This document shows, piece after piece, positions 34,034-42,893 of a stretch of DNA of 64,000 nucleotides. This DNA comes from Paenibacillus sp. FSL H8-0332. Lineage in GTDB: Bacteria; Bacillota; Bacilli; Paenibacillales; Paenibacillaceae. Numbering within the stretch: position 1 is the stretch's first letter; each line of letters opens with the position of its first letter. The DNA lies in NCBI RefSeq assembly GCF_037963835.1, contig NZ_CP150145.1, positions 4,960,001 to 5,024,000 of the forward strand, in the 5' to 3' direction. The position numbers and the translations under genes were made by a program. Below the pieces are notes generated by a model, which was not told where the DNA came from, ran no database searches, and worked only from the letters and a program-made list of their open reading frames with translations.

Positions 34034-37000
34034 ATGATGAATAAAAATTCCAGATATTACTTAAAACATCTGACCTTAGTGGTTATATATATCTCTCTGC
34101 TGCTAGGTATGCAAAGGGTATGGCAGCAGATTTTTGCATTGCCGGAGCAGCCCAGTGCGGATGCAGGCGTGCTTGATCTACGCGGCTGGACCTTCAAGCA
34201 TGCCCACTCGCTTGTCCTTGACGGGACATGGGACTTCTACCCGAACCGTCTGGTCAGCGAAAGTGATATCCGCTCCGGCACCGCCGGAGACGCTGTCCCA
34301 GTAAAGGTACCCGGCAACTGGAAGGGAGCGATGTCCGGTTCCCCCCTAGGCTATGGTACCTATGCCCTGCATATTCTGGTCGATCAGCCGCTGGATGAGC
34401 CTTACACCTTCTGGGTCCAGCAGATCCAGGCGTCTTCAAAAATCGAGATTAACGGCCGCACCCTTCAGGCTATGGGTCAACCCGCAGCAACTAAGGAACT
34501 ATACCGTCCTATGGCCGTTCCCTATTATGTTCACTATCTTCCGCCGGAAGGAACGAAGGACCTGCTCGTCCTGATCCAGACTGCCAATTATGAGCATGGG
34601 GAGAAGGCGGGCATCTCCTATTCCATCCGTTTCGGCGCCCAGTCCTCGGTTCAGAAGGAACGCTGGTACTCTACCTCGTTTCAGCTGGCAACCATCATCA
34701 TCCTTCTTCTCCATGCGCTATACGTCTGCATTCTGTACCTGTTTGACAAAGAACAACCGGCCCTCCTGTTATTTGCGCTTATGCTGATCATTCTGGCCGT
34801 CTCCATCTCAGCGGATAATGACGTCCTGCTGTTCATTGTGCTGCCGCTCAACTACACCTGGGGAATCAAGGTCAAGCTGCTGTCTTATGTATGGATGGTT
34901 TTTTTCATGCTGCTGCTGACCTACAAATTCTACAGCGCACAGGCTGTCGGCCGGGGCTTCAAGGTGTATAGCTTGCTTCTTCTTCTCTATACCCTGTGCC
35001 TATGCATACTTCCGATTCATATCGTTCTGTCCAATGCTACTATTTATTTCAGCCTTCTGTATATGCTCCCCCCCTGCTGGATGTTTGTGCTGTTCGGAAT
35101 TATGGTCTATAAGCAAAAAAAGGATGTCGGATTCCTTACCTTCATCGGCTCCTCCATTGTATCGGGGGTAATCTGGGGAACAACAGTGAATAGTTACCGG
35201 AAGAATCTGCCCTTCTACTCTGTAGATATTCTGGCTGCGATCGTCGGATTCTCCGCTTATGCCCTGAAGCAATATACCCGGCGCTCCAATGAGAACAAGC
35301 TGCTCTACGAACAGCTGTTGCAGGCGGACAAGCAGAAGGACCGGTTCCTGATCAATACCTCGCATGAGCTGCGGACTCCGCTGCACGGCATGATGAGCAT
35401 TGCCCAGTCGGAATACGACAAGAAGCGGGCAGCCTCTCCGGAAGAAGACGCGGGAGATCTGGAATTGCTGGTGCGGATCGGGCGGCAAATGTCCCAGCTG
35501 CTGGATGATCTGCTGGATCTCACTTTGCTCCGGGAGAACCGGATGGTCCTTCATCCTGCACCGCTGTCCGTCCATACAATCGCCGCCGGAGTGGTGGACA
35601 TGCTCCGCTACTTAACAGACGGTAAGAACCTGACGCTTCATGTAAGCGTATCCGCTTCACTGCCGCGCGTGTGGGCCGATGAGAAGCGGCTGATTCAAAT
35701 CCTCTTCAACTTGATACATAATGCAGTAAAATGGACAGAGAACGGCGGCATTCTTGTGACTGCCGAAGAAGCGGACGGGCAGCTGCTGGTTAGCGTGGCC
35801 GACACGGGTGCGGGGATGGAGGAAGAAGCCCTCGCGCGCATCTTTCTCCCCTATGAACAGGCAGGCGGACAGGACCGGGGGGGACTGGGTCTGGGCCTCG
35901 GCATAACCCGGCAGCTGGTGGAGCTGCACGGGGGCAGCCTGACCGTGGAGTCCAGCCTTGGGGAAGGCTCAGTCTTCCGCTTCACCCTGCCGCTGGCGCA
36001 CGAAGCCTTCTTCATAGATGAGCGGTTCGGCAGGGTAGAAGCAGTGGAAGCACCGGATGCCGCGAACACCGGACGGAGTATCCGTCTGCGCCATAAGGAC
36101 GATGAGCCGTTCCTGGCGGGGGTGCCGCCGCCCCCGTCCGGCTTGGGTACAGATGAAGCTGTCCTAAGGATATTGGCCGTTGACGATGATCCTGTTAATC
36201 TCCGGGTGCTCTCGACTATTTTGCATGAAGATATCTATCAGCTGACCTCTGTGTTAAGCGGGCAGGAAGCCCTGATGCGGCTGGAGGAGGAATCCTGGGA
36301 TTTGCTCATTACCGATGTGATGATGCCCGGGATGTCCGGCTATGAGCTGACCCGCCGGGTAAGGGAGCGGTATCCGGTGTCAGAGCTGCCGGTGCTGCTG
36401 CTGACGGCGCGGGCTATGCGCGAGGAGATCTACTACGGATTTCAGCAGGGGGCTAATGATTATGTGACCAAGCCGGTAGACAGCCTGGAACTCAAATACC
36501 GGGTTACCGGACTGGCACGGCTGAAGCAGACCATCGACCACAGCCTGCGGCTGGAGGGGGCTTACCTTCAGGCGCAGATCCGCCCACACTTCCTGTTCAA
36601 CGCCCTGAATTCCATCGCCACGCTCAGTACCATCGATATCTGCCAGATGCAGCAGCTCATTGAGGCCTTCTCCTCCTATCTGCGCTCAAGCTTCGACCTG
36701 ATGAATACCGGCAGACTGGTTCTTTTGAAGCAGGAGCTATCGTTAGTAGAAGCCTACTTATACATCGAGCAGGTGCGGTTCGGCGAACGGCTGGAGGTCA
36801 AATGGCAGCGGAATTATACCGGACTGCTGCGGGTTCCCCCGCTGATTCTGCAGCCGCTGGTAGAGAATGCCGTCCGTCACGGGCTGCTCAGTCTTATAGA
36901 GGGAGGCACGCTGACTATCCGCATTGAAAAGGAGGGGGAGCAGGTCCGGCTTACGGTGCAGGACAATGGCAAAGGCATGGAGCAGGGGCAAATTGAACGC

Positions 37001-37156
37001 CTGCTGATGAAGCACAAGGACAAGAACTCCGGTATCGGGATATGGAACACGAACCGGAGGCTGATTGAACGCTACGGGCAAGGCTTGTTCATTCAGAGCC
37101 GCCCCGGCTTTGGAACCACCGTCTCCTTTATGATTCCTCTCCGGCCTATGGAGTGA
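34034..37156 (+). CDS. Hybrid sensor kinase with two kinase modules
   Basis: The protein has 1,040 residues. An N-terminal membrane segment (about 12-30) is followed by an extracellular beta-sandwich sensor (about 45-215) of the DISM type, then about seven membrane helices (about 220-415). Next comes a HisKA/HATPase pair: 'SHELRTPLHG' at about 440, 'NLIHNAVKW', 'DTGAGM' and 'GLGLGLGI'. Then there is a receiver domain ('VDDDPVNL', 'LLITDVMMPGMSG', about 712-830) and finally a second, LytS-type kinase ('IRPHFLFNALNS', 'PLVENAVRHGL', 'DNGKGM'). The signal is unknown; the sensor could bind sugar or lipid. The response regulator follows 43 bases later. No strong ribosome site is visible before ATG. 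Confidence 0.88.
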   Translation: MMNKNSRYYLKHLTLVVIYISLLLGMQRVWQQIFALPEQPSADAGVLDLRGWTFKHAHSLVLDGTWDFYPNRLVSESDIRSGTAGDAVPVKVPGNWKGAMSGSPLGYGTYALHILVDQPLDEPYTFWVQQIQASSKIEINGRTLQAMGQPAATKELYRPMAVPYYVHYLPPEGTKDLLVLIQTANYEHGEKAGISYSIRFGAQSSVQKERWYSTSFQLATIIILLLHALYVCILYLFDKEQPALLLFALMLIILAVSISADNDVLLFIVLPLNYTWGIKVKLLSYVWMVFFMLLLTYKFYSAQAVGRGFKVYSLLLLLYTLCLCILPIHIVLSNATIYFSLLYMLPPCWMFVLFGIMVYKQKKDVGFLTFIGSSIVSGVIWGTTVNSYRKNLPFYSVDILAAIVGFSAYALKQYTRRSNENKLLYEQLLQADKQKDRFLINTSHELRTPLHGMMSIAQSEYDKKRAASPEEDAGDLELLVRIGRQMSQLLDDLLDLTLLRENRMVLHPAPLSVHTIAAGVVDMLRYLTDGKNLTLHVSVSASLPRVWADEKRLIQILFNLIHNAVKWTENGGILVTAEEADGQLLVSVADTGAGMEEEALARIFLPYEQAGGQDRGGLGLGLGITRQLVELHGGSLTVESSLGEGSVFRFTLPLAHEAFFIDERFGRVEAVEAPDAANTGRSIRLRHKDDEPFLAGVPPPPSGLGTDEAVLRILAVDDDPVNLRVLSTILHEDIYQLTSVLSGQEALMRLEEESWDLLITDVMMPGMSGYELTRRVRERYPVSELPVLLLTARAMREEIYYGFQQGANDYVTKPVDSLELKYRVTGLARLKQTIDHSLRLEGAYLQAQIRPHFLFNALNSIATLSTIDICQMQQLIEAFSSYLRSSFDLMNTGRLVLLKQELSLVEAYLYIEQVRFGERLEVKWQRNYTGLLRVPPLILQPLVENAVRHGLLSLIEGGTLTIRIEKEGEQVRLTVQDNGKGMEQGQIERLLMKHKDKNSGIGIWNTNRRLIERYGQGLFIQSRPGFGTTVSFMIPLRPME

Positions 37157-37199
37157 ATCCATCCTCCATCTGCTATATCCTGTACAAGGAGGTGCTACA

Positions 37200-38333
37200 A
37201 TGCTTCGGGTAGTGCTGATCGATGATGAACGACTCGCCCTGATTCAGCTGGAATCCACGCTCAGGGCGCTGGGATCGACCATTGTAACGGCAACCTATAC
37301 CAATCCCCTGCTGGCTATGAGCGAAGCGGCCGGCTGGGAGGCAGATATTATTTTTCTTGATATTGATATGCCGGGGCTGAACGGCGTGGAGGCTGCGAGG
37401 CAGCTCGAAGAGTGCTGTCCCGGCTCAGCCATCGTATTCGTCTCCGCCCATAACAGCTTCGCGCTGGAAGCCTTCGAGGTTAGCGCGCAGGATTATCTGC
37501 TCAAGCCGGTCTCCAGGGAACGGCTGAGCCGGACCCTCCAGCGAATCAGGAGCCGGAAGGTCAACCAGGATGACACGGACAAGCCAGGCTTGCTGCTGAT
37601 ACGCTGCTTCAATGCTATCCAATTCGAACGGGGAGGCATCCCTATCCGGGATTTCCGCTGGCGCACATCCAAAGCCCAGGAGCTGTTCGCCTTCCTGCTA
37701 TACCACCACGACCGGATCGTTGTGAAGGACAAGCTGATCGAGCTGCTCTGGCCCGAGGCCTCATTCAAGCGTGCCTCTACCCATCTGTATACGGCCATCT
37801 ACCAGATCAGGCAATCTCTGAAAAGGGCGGACATCGGCCTTGTGATCAGCAATGCGAGCGTGGGTGAAGGGTATATGCTGGAGAGCGGCGATGCGCAGAT
37901 CGATGCGGTACTGTGGGAGGAAGGGGTCGTCTCCCTGGACCCGGTCGATGATTATAACGTAGCGGAGCATGAAGAGCTGCTAAAACTCTATACCGGTGAT
38001 TACTTGGGAGATTATGAGTACCTGTGGGCCGAGAGTGAACGGCAGCGGCTAAGGAACCTCTCCTTACAGCATGCCACAGAGCTGGCCGATTATTATACCG
38101 TCAAGGATAATATCACCAAGGCCGTCAACACCTATCAGCGGATTGTGGAGCTGCATCCCTACCACGAGCCGGGTTACCTGGCGCTCATGGAATTCTATAA
38201 CCGGCTGGGTGAGCTGAGCTTCGTACAGGAGCAATATGAGAAGCTGCGCAGCCTGCTCTGGCGGGATCTGAAGCTCACTCCGTCCGCGAAGGTTGAGCGC
38301 TGGTATGCGAATTGGAAGCGTCTATATACTTGA
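37200..38333 (+). CDS. Response regulator with REC, winged helix and BTAD
   Basis: This 377-residue regulator has a receiver domain (1-120) with 'LIDDER' acidic residues, phospho-acceptor Asp in 'FLDIDMPG' (about 54) and 'KPVS'. A winged-helix-like segment (about 145-235, 'LIELLWPEASFKRASTHLYTAIYQIRQSL') and a bacterial transcriptional activator domain (about 240-375) rich in TPR-like helices follow. AAGGAGGTG lies 6 bases before ATG. It forms a two-component pair with the hybrid kinase. Its targets are unknown. Confidence 0.88.
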   Translation: MLRVVLIDDERLALIQLESTLRALGSTIVTATYTNPLLAMSEAAGWEADIIFLDIDMPGLNGVEAARQLEECCPGSAIVFVSAHNSFALEAFEVSAQDYLLKPVSRERLSRTLQRIRSRKVNQDDTDKPGLLLIRCFNAIQFERGGIPIRDFRWRTSKAQELFAFLLYHHDRIVVKDKLIELLWPEASFKRASTHLYTAIYQIRQSLKRADIGLVISNASVGEGYMLESGDAQIDAVLWEEGVVSLDPVDDYNVAEHEELLKLYTGDYLGDYEYLWAESERQRLRNLSLQHATELADYYTVKDNITKAVNTYQRIVELHPYHEPGYLALMEFYNRLGELSFVQEQYEKLRSLLWRDLKLTPSAKVERWYANWKRLYT

Positions 38334-38372
38334 TTCCATGCCGGAACTTCGGCGATAACAGAATCCATACAA

Positions 38373-38415
38373 AAACGGTATGCCGCCCCCCGGTCAGGGG
38401 TTAGGCATACCGTTT
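38373..38415 (+). terminator. Terminator after the two-component pair
   Basis: AAACGGTATGCC pairs with GGCATACCGTTT. The inner bases CCCC and GGGG pair too, and CTTGTT follows. It is 40 bases past the stop at 38333. The A-run on the left would give a U-run on the other strand as well, so it may be bidirectional. Confidence 0.8.
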
Positions 38416-38618
38416 CTTGTTGCACCCGCAGCTTTCATTATAGCGGCAGGACCTGCGCATCCGCGCTGTCCCGTCCTTTCAGTGAAAAGCTGCAGGACAT
38501 GCGAATCCGCTGACATAACCGGTGTACACTGGTTCTCGTGCAGTAGCTACCCATGTCAGACGGACCTCACTCTTTCAATGTACCCATTACGGGGAACTTA
38601 AAACGCTCTGGCGAAGGT

Positions 38619-39800
38619 TCAGAAATTCATATAGACCACTGCGTAATCAGGAAAATCCTCCATCCATTTCACAATAGTCTTCGGCAGCTTGCTGGTGCCG
38701 GGAACATTCGTATAGAACCGCACGAAGGTCTCAGGAATCTCCTCTGAATCAGAGGCTTCATCCGAATCAAGCGCAGCCGCCCAGAAATGGCCCTGCTTAT
38801 CATACATGATGATGGCTTCCGTAAGGGTGAACAGCCCTCTGACGCCGCCCTCTACCACTTTTGCCCCTTTACCGTCCAGATCCTTCGGCTCATCCAGCAG
38901 CTGCATACTGTACAGGAACAGATCATAATCTTCCCCTACCAGCTTACGGAAGGCCTTATCATCTGCGGCCGTCTTGAAGACACCCGTGTCACGCAGTGTG
39001 TAGACCGTCTCTTGCGAATCTCTTGTATATTGGCCGGTGTAGGTTACATTCGCCCCGGCAGAATACACCGGCGAAGGGCTGGTGACATATAGATTGCCGT
39101 TCAGCAGATAGAAAAAGACTACGGAACCGTCCTCTTCCTTGTAGACGGCCATCCGTTTGCGGACCACTGCCGACTCTTCATACAGCTGGCCGGAATGGGC
39201 GCCATCGTAGGCATCCATCGAGAAGACCAGCTTATCGCTCTTCACATTGCTGAATTCAACATAAGATCCGAAGAAGGGCGAATACGTCTCCATATACCAC
39301 TCCCCGCTCCAGTCCGCTGCTGCCGGAACCTTGGCGCTGGCTGCGGCGGCAGCTGTCAATGCTTCTACCGGAAGCTGGCGGGTGCCGTCCGGGTTGCTCC
39401 ATACTCCGGCGAAGCCGGTGCCGGGGATCCACCAGCCCTCGAAATGGCCGGTTTCCTTGCCCTTTGCATCGTATTCATACATATTTGCGTATTTGCCGCT
39501 GACTGTACCGGTGAGTCTAATTGTCTTCTTGTATTTATCATAATAATAACTTCCGGTCAGCTTCCCGCCGCTCTCCACCTTAATGGACATATGAATCGGC
39601 AGATTCCCGTTGATGGCGCCGGTCAGCGGCACCAGTCCGTTCGTGGCCGGACTCTGGGCGGGTGAAGCGGCAGCGGCCACCGTCCCGGCTGACGCAGCCT
39701 TCGCCTGTACGGAAGCAGCCTTTGCCCCCGGCGGCACCAGAATGGCAGGCAGCAGCAGCGCGGCCGCCAGCAGGATACTGATTTTACGGATAATTCTCAC
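38619..39800 (-). CDS. Secreted protein of unknown function
   Basis: This 393-residue protein has a clear signal peptide: basic start 'MRIIRKIS', a hydrophobic core, cleavage near 'GAKAA' (about 28). An Ala/Pro-rich linker follows, then a beta-rich repeat region ('GSYYYDKYKKTIRLTGTVSGKY', 'FEGWWIPGTGFAGVWSNPDG') that resembles small exported beta-barrel lipid- or sugar-binding folds, and a C-terminal ~150-residue domain. I do not recognise the family. The start is GTG 39800, 5 bases after GGGAGGGG. It stands alone and converges with the two-component pair. Confidence 0.7.
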   Translation of the reverse strand: MRIIRKISILLAAALLLPAILVPPGAKAASVQAKAASAGTVAAAASPAQSPATNGLVPLTGAINGNLPIHMSIKVESGGKLTGSYYYDKYKKTIRLTGTVSGKYANMYEYDAKGKETGHFEGWWIPGTGFAGVWSNPDGTRQLPVEALTAAAAASAKVPAAADWSGEWYMETYSPFFGSYVEFSNVKSDKLVFSMDAYDGAHSGQLYEESAVVRKRMAVYKEEDGSVVFFYLLNGNLYVTSPSPVYSAGANVTYTGQYTRDSQETVYTLRDTGVFKTAADDKAFRKLVGEDYDLFLYSMQLLDEPKDLDGKGAKVVEGGVRGLFTLTEAIIMYDKQGHFWAAALDSDEASDSEEIPETFVRFYTNVPGTSKLPKTIVKWMEDFPDYAVVYMNF

Positions 39801-39985
39801 TATAACCCCTCCCTTTCACAACCATCTATAACAGCTATGTTACACTGTATGCCATCAATTACCCTTTTACAAGCAGGTAAAGCACAGGAAATAGAACCAT
39901 TCACAGAAAAAATTCCCGTCAATAGAATCCATGGTGTGCAGTACTAGCATCAGGGTAATTCTATATACAAAGGAGATGATCCGCT

Positions 39986-40513
39986 ATGCCAGAACATAAC
40001 TATATAGGCCGGGAGCAGGATGAATCTATAATGAAGCTCAGTTTCCAGCCGGATGGCCTGCTGCCGAACAACCCGGAGCTTCCGGTCCTGCTGTATAAGG
40101 GTGTTCTCCGGGACCACCCGGAAGACACCGAACAGATCTTCAATAACAATGGCTGGCTGAACAGCTGGGTGAACGGCGTCTTCCCCTACCACCATTATCA
40201 CAGCAACGCACATGAGGTGCTGGGCGTTATCTCCGGCAGCGCCAGCCTCCAGCTTGGCGGAGATGCCGGATACACCGCCAGCGTGGAGGCCGGTGACGTT
40301 GTGGTGCTGCCTGCCGGGACGGCACACAAGAAGCTCACGGCTTCGCCGGACTTCCGCATCGCCGGCGCTTATCCCGGCGGCATGGACTATAACACCCGCC
40401 GGGCGGACCCGGATGACTTCGCTGCGGCGCTCCCCGAGATCCGCGAAGTTCCGCTGCCGGAGCGTGATCCCGTATACGGCGAGGCTGGGCCGCTGTTGCG
40501 GCTGTGGAAGTAG
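39986..40513 (+). CDS. YjlB-like cupin protein
   Basis: This 175-residue single-domain cupin has the metal-binding pattern 'HHYHSNAHEVLGV' (about 71-83) and 'LPAGTAHKKL'. Length and sequence style match Bacillus YjlB-family proteins, whose function is not well defined. AAAGGAGATGATC precedes ATG. It is likely cytoplasmic and monocistronic. Confidence 0.85.
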   Translation: MPEHNYIGREQDESIMKLSFQPDGLLPNNPELPVLLYKGVLRDHPEDTEQIFNNNGWLNSWVNGVFPYHHYHSNAHEVLGVISGSASLQLGGDAGYTASVEAGDVVVLPAGTAHKKLTASPDFRIAGAYPGGMDYNTRRADPDDFAAALPEIREVPLPERDPVYGEAGPLLRLWK

Positions 40514-40732
40514 ATTACATTACACGCTTAAACAGCGGAGCGGGCGGAACGACCCGCGTAAAAGCGTAGCGCTCGCCCTGGTCTCCGGATTTTCACCGAT
40601 TCGCTTTTGCAGTCCAGGGATTAACTTATGCGTTTGACCCTCCTGATTCGCTCCTTCCCCTGGACAATGCTATATAATGTTGTGTACAAATATCTGCTTA
40701 GGCATGGAGCCGGAATGAAGGGGGACCCTTGG

Positions 40733-41488
40733 ATGTATCGGGTAGCGATATGTGAGGATGAAGAACAGCAGCGGGAGCTGGTGAAGAGGATTCTGGTCGG
40801 CTTATCCGTCAAGACAGATACCGAATTTGAAATTGAGCTGTTTCCTTCGGGAGAGGACTTAATCTCCCACTATGAACAGGGCGGAGCCCCCTTCCATATC
40901 CTGATTCTGGATGTGGAGATGGGCGGTATGAACGGGATTCAGGCGGCGCGCCGCTTGAGAAGCCAGAAGCATTTTGACGAACAGATTATATTCCTGACCA
41001 GCTATCCTGAATATATGGTGGAGAGCTTCGACGTGATTACCTTCCAGTATCTGATCAAGCCGGTCGCCCCGCAGCTCCTGGAGGAGAAGATCCTGAAGCT
41101 GTGTGATTACTTCCAGGCCCAGACTAAGAAATTCATGGTCATCAAGTCCGGGTATGAGGAAGTCGTCTTGCGACATGATGATATTATCGGGATTGAGGCG
41201 GCCAAGAGCCTGACAGTCAAGAGCAAGCTGAATGTGATTACCACCACGGAGATCTATGAGACCAGAGGGATTATTGCAGAGTACGCTTCAGCCCTACGCG
41301 ACAGCCATTTCCTGCAGATCCACCGTTCGATTATTATCAACCTGCTGCATGTCCATAAGTTCGCGGGCGGCTCCGTGCTGATGTCAGGCGGGCAGGAGTT
41401 CCCCATCGGCCGGTCTAAAATCAAAGAGGTTAAGGACTTCTACACCAAATTCATGATCATGAAGGGCAGCTCCTATGACTCACTATAA
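40733..41488 (+). CDS. LytTR-type response regulator (AgrA-like)
   Basis: I use ATG 40733 after AAGGGGG (251 residues); upstream in-frame ATGs lack a ribosome site. A receiver domain (1-125) has 'ICEDEE' and the phospho-acceptor Asp in 'LILDVEMGGMNG' (about 61). A LytTR DNA-binding domain (about 140-245) follows, with 'IIGIEAAKSLTVKS' and 'FLQIHRSIIINLLHV'. An extended -10 (TGCTATATA, 40668-40676) lies about 60 bases upstream. It overlaps the kinase gene by 14 bases. LytTR regulators often control surface or bacteriocin genes. Confidence 0.88.
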   Translation: MYRVAICEDEEQQRELVKRILVGLSVKTDTEFEIELFPSGEDLISHYEQGGAPFHILILDVEMGGMNGIQAARRLRSQKHFDEQIIFLTSYPEYMVESFDVITFQYLIKPVAPQLLEEKILKLCDYFQAQTKKFMVIKSGYEEVVLRHDDIIGIEAAKSLTVKSKLNVITTTEIYETRGIIAEYASALRDSHFLQIHRSIIINLLHVHKFAGGSVLMSGGQEFPIGRSKIKEVKDFYTKFMIMKGSSYDSL

Positions 41489-42776
41489 TCTGACTCTCGT
41501 CGTCTGTGTGGTACTGGTGATGTGCTTTCAGACCCAATTCTTCTTTGCCTCCGTGTTTGATAAGTCCGCCAGAAAGCCTAACCGGATCATATATTTCCTC
41601 ATCTACGGGGTACTCTGCTTTCTCTACCTGGTCACCCCGCTGTCCCCTATATTCTCCTCCGGCGTAGCCTTGCTGATGATCTTCAGTATGGCGCAAGCCT
41701 ATAAGGTGGAGATGAAGACCCAGGTGATCTTTTCCATGCTGTACGCTGTGCTGATGACGGTGGTCAGCTTTATCTCGCTGTATATTTTCTCAATGATAGA
41801 TTCGGTAGACTACACCAGCATGGACACGGGTACGGGGATTGACCGGCAGGCCTTCATCAAGGGACTGATCCTAAGCTGCATTATTATGTTCCCGGTGATT
41901 CAGATCATCCGGCTGATCTCCAAGCGGCGAAGCGTCTCCCTGCCCTACCGGTATTATGTGATGTTCCTGATTGTCCCGCTCATCAGCACCTATCAGATCA
42001 ACATCCTTACCGTTAACAGCACGAAGGATTTCTATTATTTTTTTGCGATTCTCGGCTTCCTGTTCTTGAATGTGATGATCGTCTATATCTTCGATACCAT
42101 CACCGACAAGTTCCAGTTCATGCATGAGAACGCCCAGCTTCAGCACCAGATGAACTATCAGGACGCCAACTATGAGAAGACGGTACACAGCTTCAAGTCG
42201 ATCAAAAGAATCATCCACGACACCCATCAGCAGTTTCTCTACATTGAAGAGTGTATCCGGCGGGATGATCCGGCGGCGGCTCTGGAGCATATCAAGCTCA
42301 CGCTGAATAAAGTGGAGGATGCCTACCAGCGGGTCAACACCGGCCATCTGGTGGTGGATGCGCTGGTCACGAACACGCTGAATATCGGACAAGCGAACGG
42401 CATCCGAATCGACACCCGCCTTAAGCTGTTGTCCCGTGAGCTTCACATCGACCGTTATGACCTGTGCGTTGTGCTGGGCAACATGCTGGACAATGCCATT
42501 GAAGCCTCCAAAAAAGTACGGCTCGCCGAGGACCGCTACATTCTGATCCAGATGCACTCCAGTGAATCCGCCCTGTTCATCCATATCCTAAATCACACAG
42601 CTCCGGAGACCGCCCCATTGCAGAGCCGGAAGCCCGACCCGGAATACCACGGCATCGGCCTGACCAATATCTCCAGAATCTGCGAGAAGTACGGCGGGAA
42701 TATGACGATTGAAGCCGGGCATCGGGAATTCAACAATATGGTGGTCCTCCCCTTCTCACGCGAATCATTTATATAA
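41475..42776 (+). CDS. AgrC-like sensor histidine kinase
   Basis: This 433-residue kinase has six or seven N-terminal membrane helices (about 1-215), a coiled helix, a phospho-acceptor His region ('FKSIKRIIHDTHQQFLY', about 241-257) and a GHKL ATPase domain with 'LGNMLDNAIEASKK' and 'GIGLTNISRICEKYGG'. This is the AgrC/HATPase_c_5 type that senses peptides in other systems. No AgrB or AgrD pheromone gene is visible nearby. It is translationally coupled to the LytTR regulator. Confidence 0.87.
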   Translation: MTHYNLTLVVCVVLVMCFQTQFFFASVFDKSARKPNRIIYFLIYGVLCFLYLVTPLSPIFSSGVALLMIFSMAQAYKVEMKTQVIFSMLYAVLMTVVSFISLYIFSMIDSVDYTSMDTGTGIDRQAFIKGLILSCIIMFPVIQIIRLISKRRSVSLPYRYYVMFLIVPLISTYQINILTVNSTKDFYYFFAILGFLFLNVMIVYIFDTITDKFQFMHENAQLQHQMNYQDANYEKTVHSFKSIKRIIHDTHQQFLYIEECIRRDDPAAALEHIKLTLNKVEDAYQRVNTGHLVVDALVTNTLNIGQANGIRIDTRLKLLSRELHIDRYDLCVVLGNMLDNAIEASKKVRLAEDRYILIQMHSSESALFIHILNHTAPETAPLQSRKPDPEYHGIGLTNISRICEKYGGNMTIEAGHREFNNMVVLPFSRESFI

Positions 42777-42893
42777 AATGCACTTTAGGGATCGTTATTA
42801 GCGTTTCAGGGTTGTTCAAGCCACGTTCCTCTCTTCTGCCTGTATGATAACTTCAGGAAGATTACCTAAGAGACACAAGAGGAGGAATTCAAG

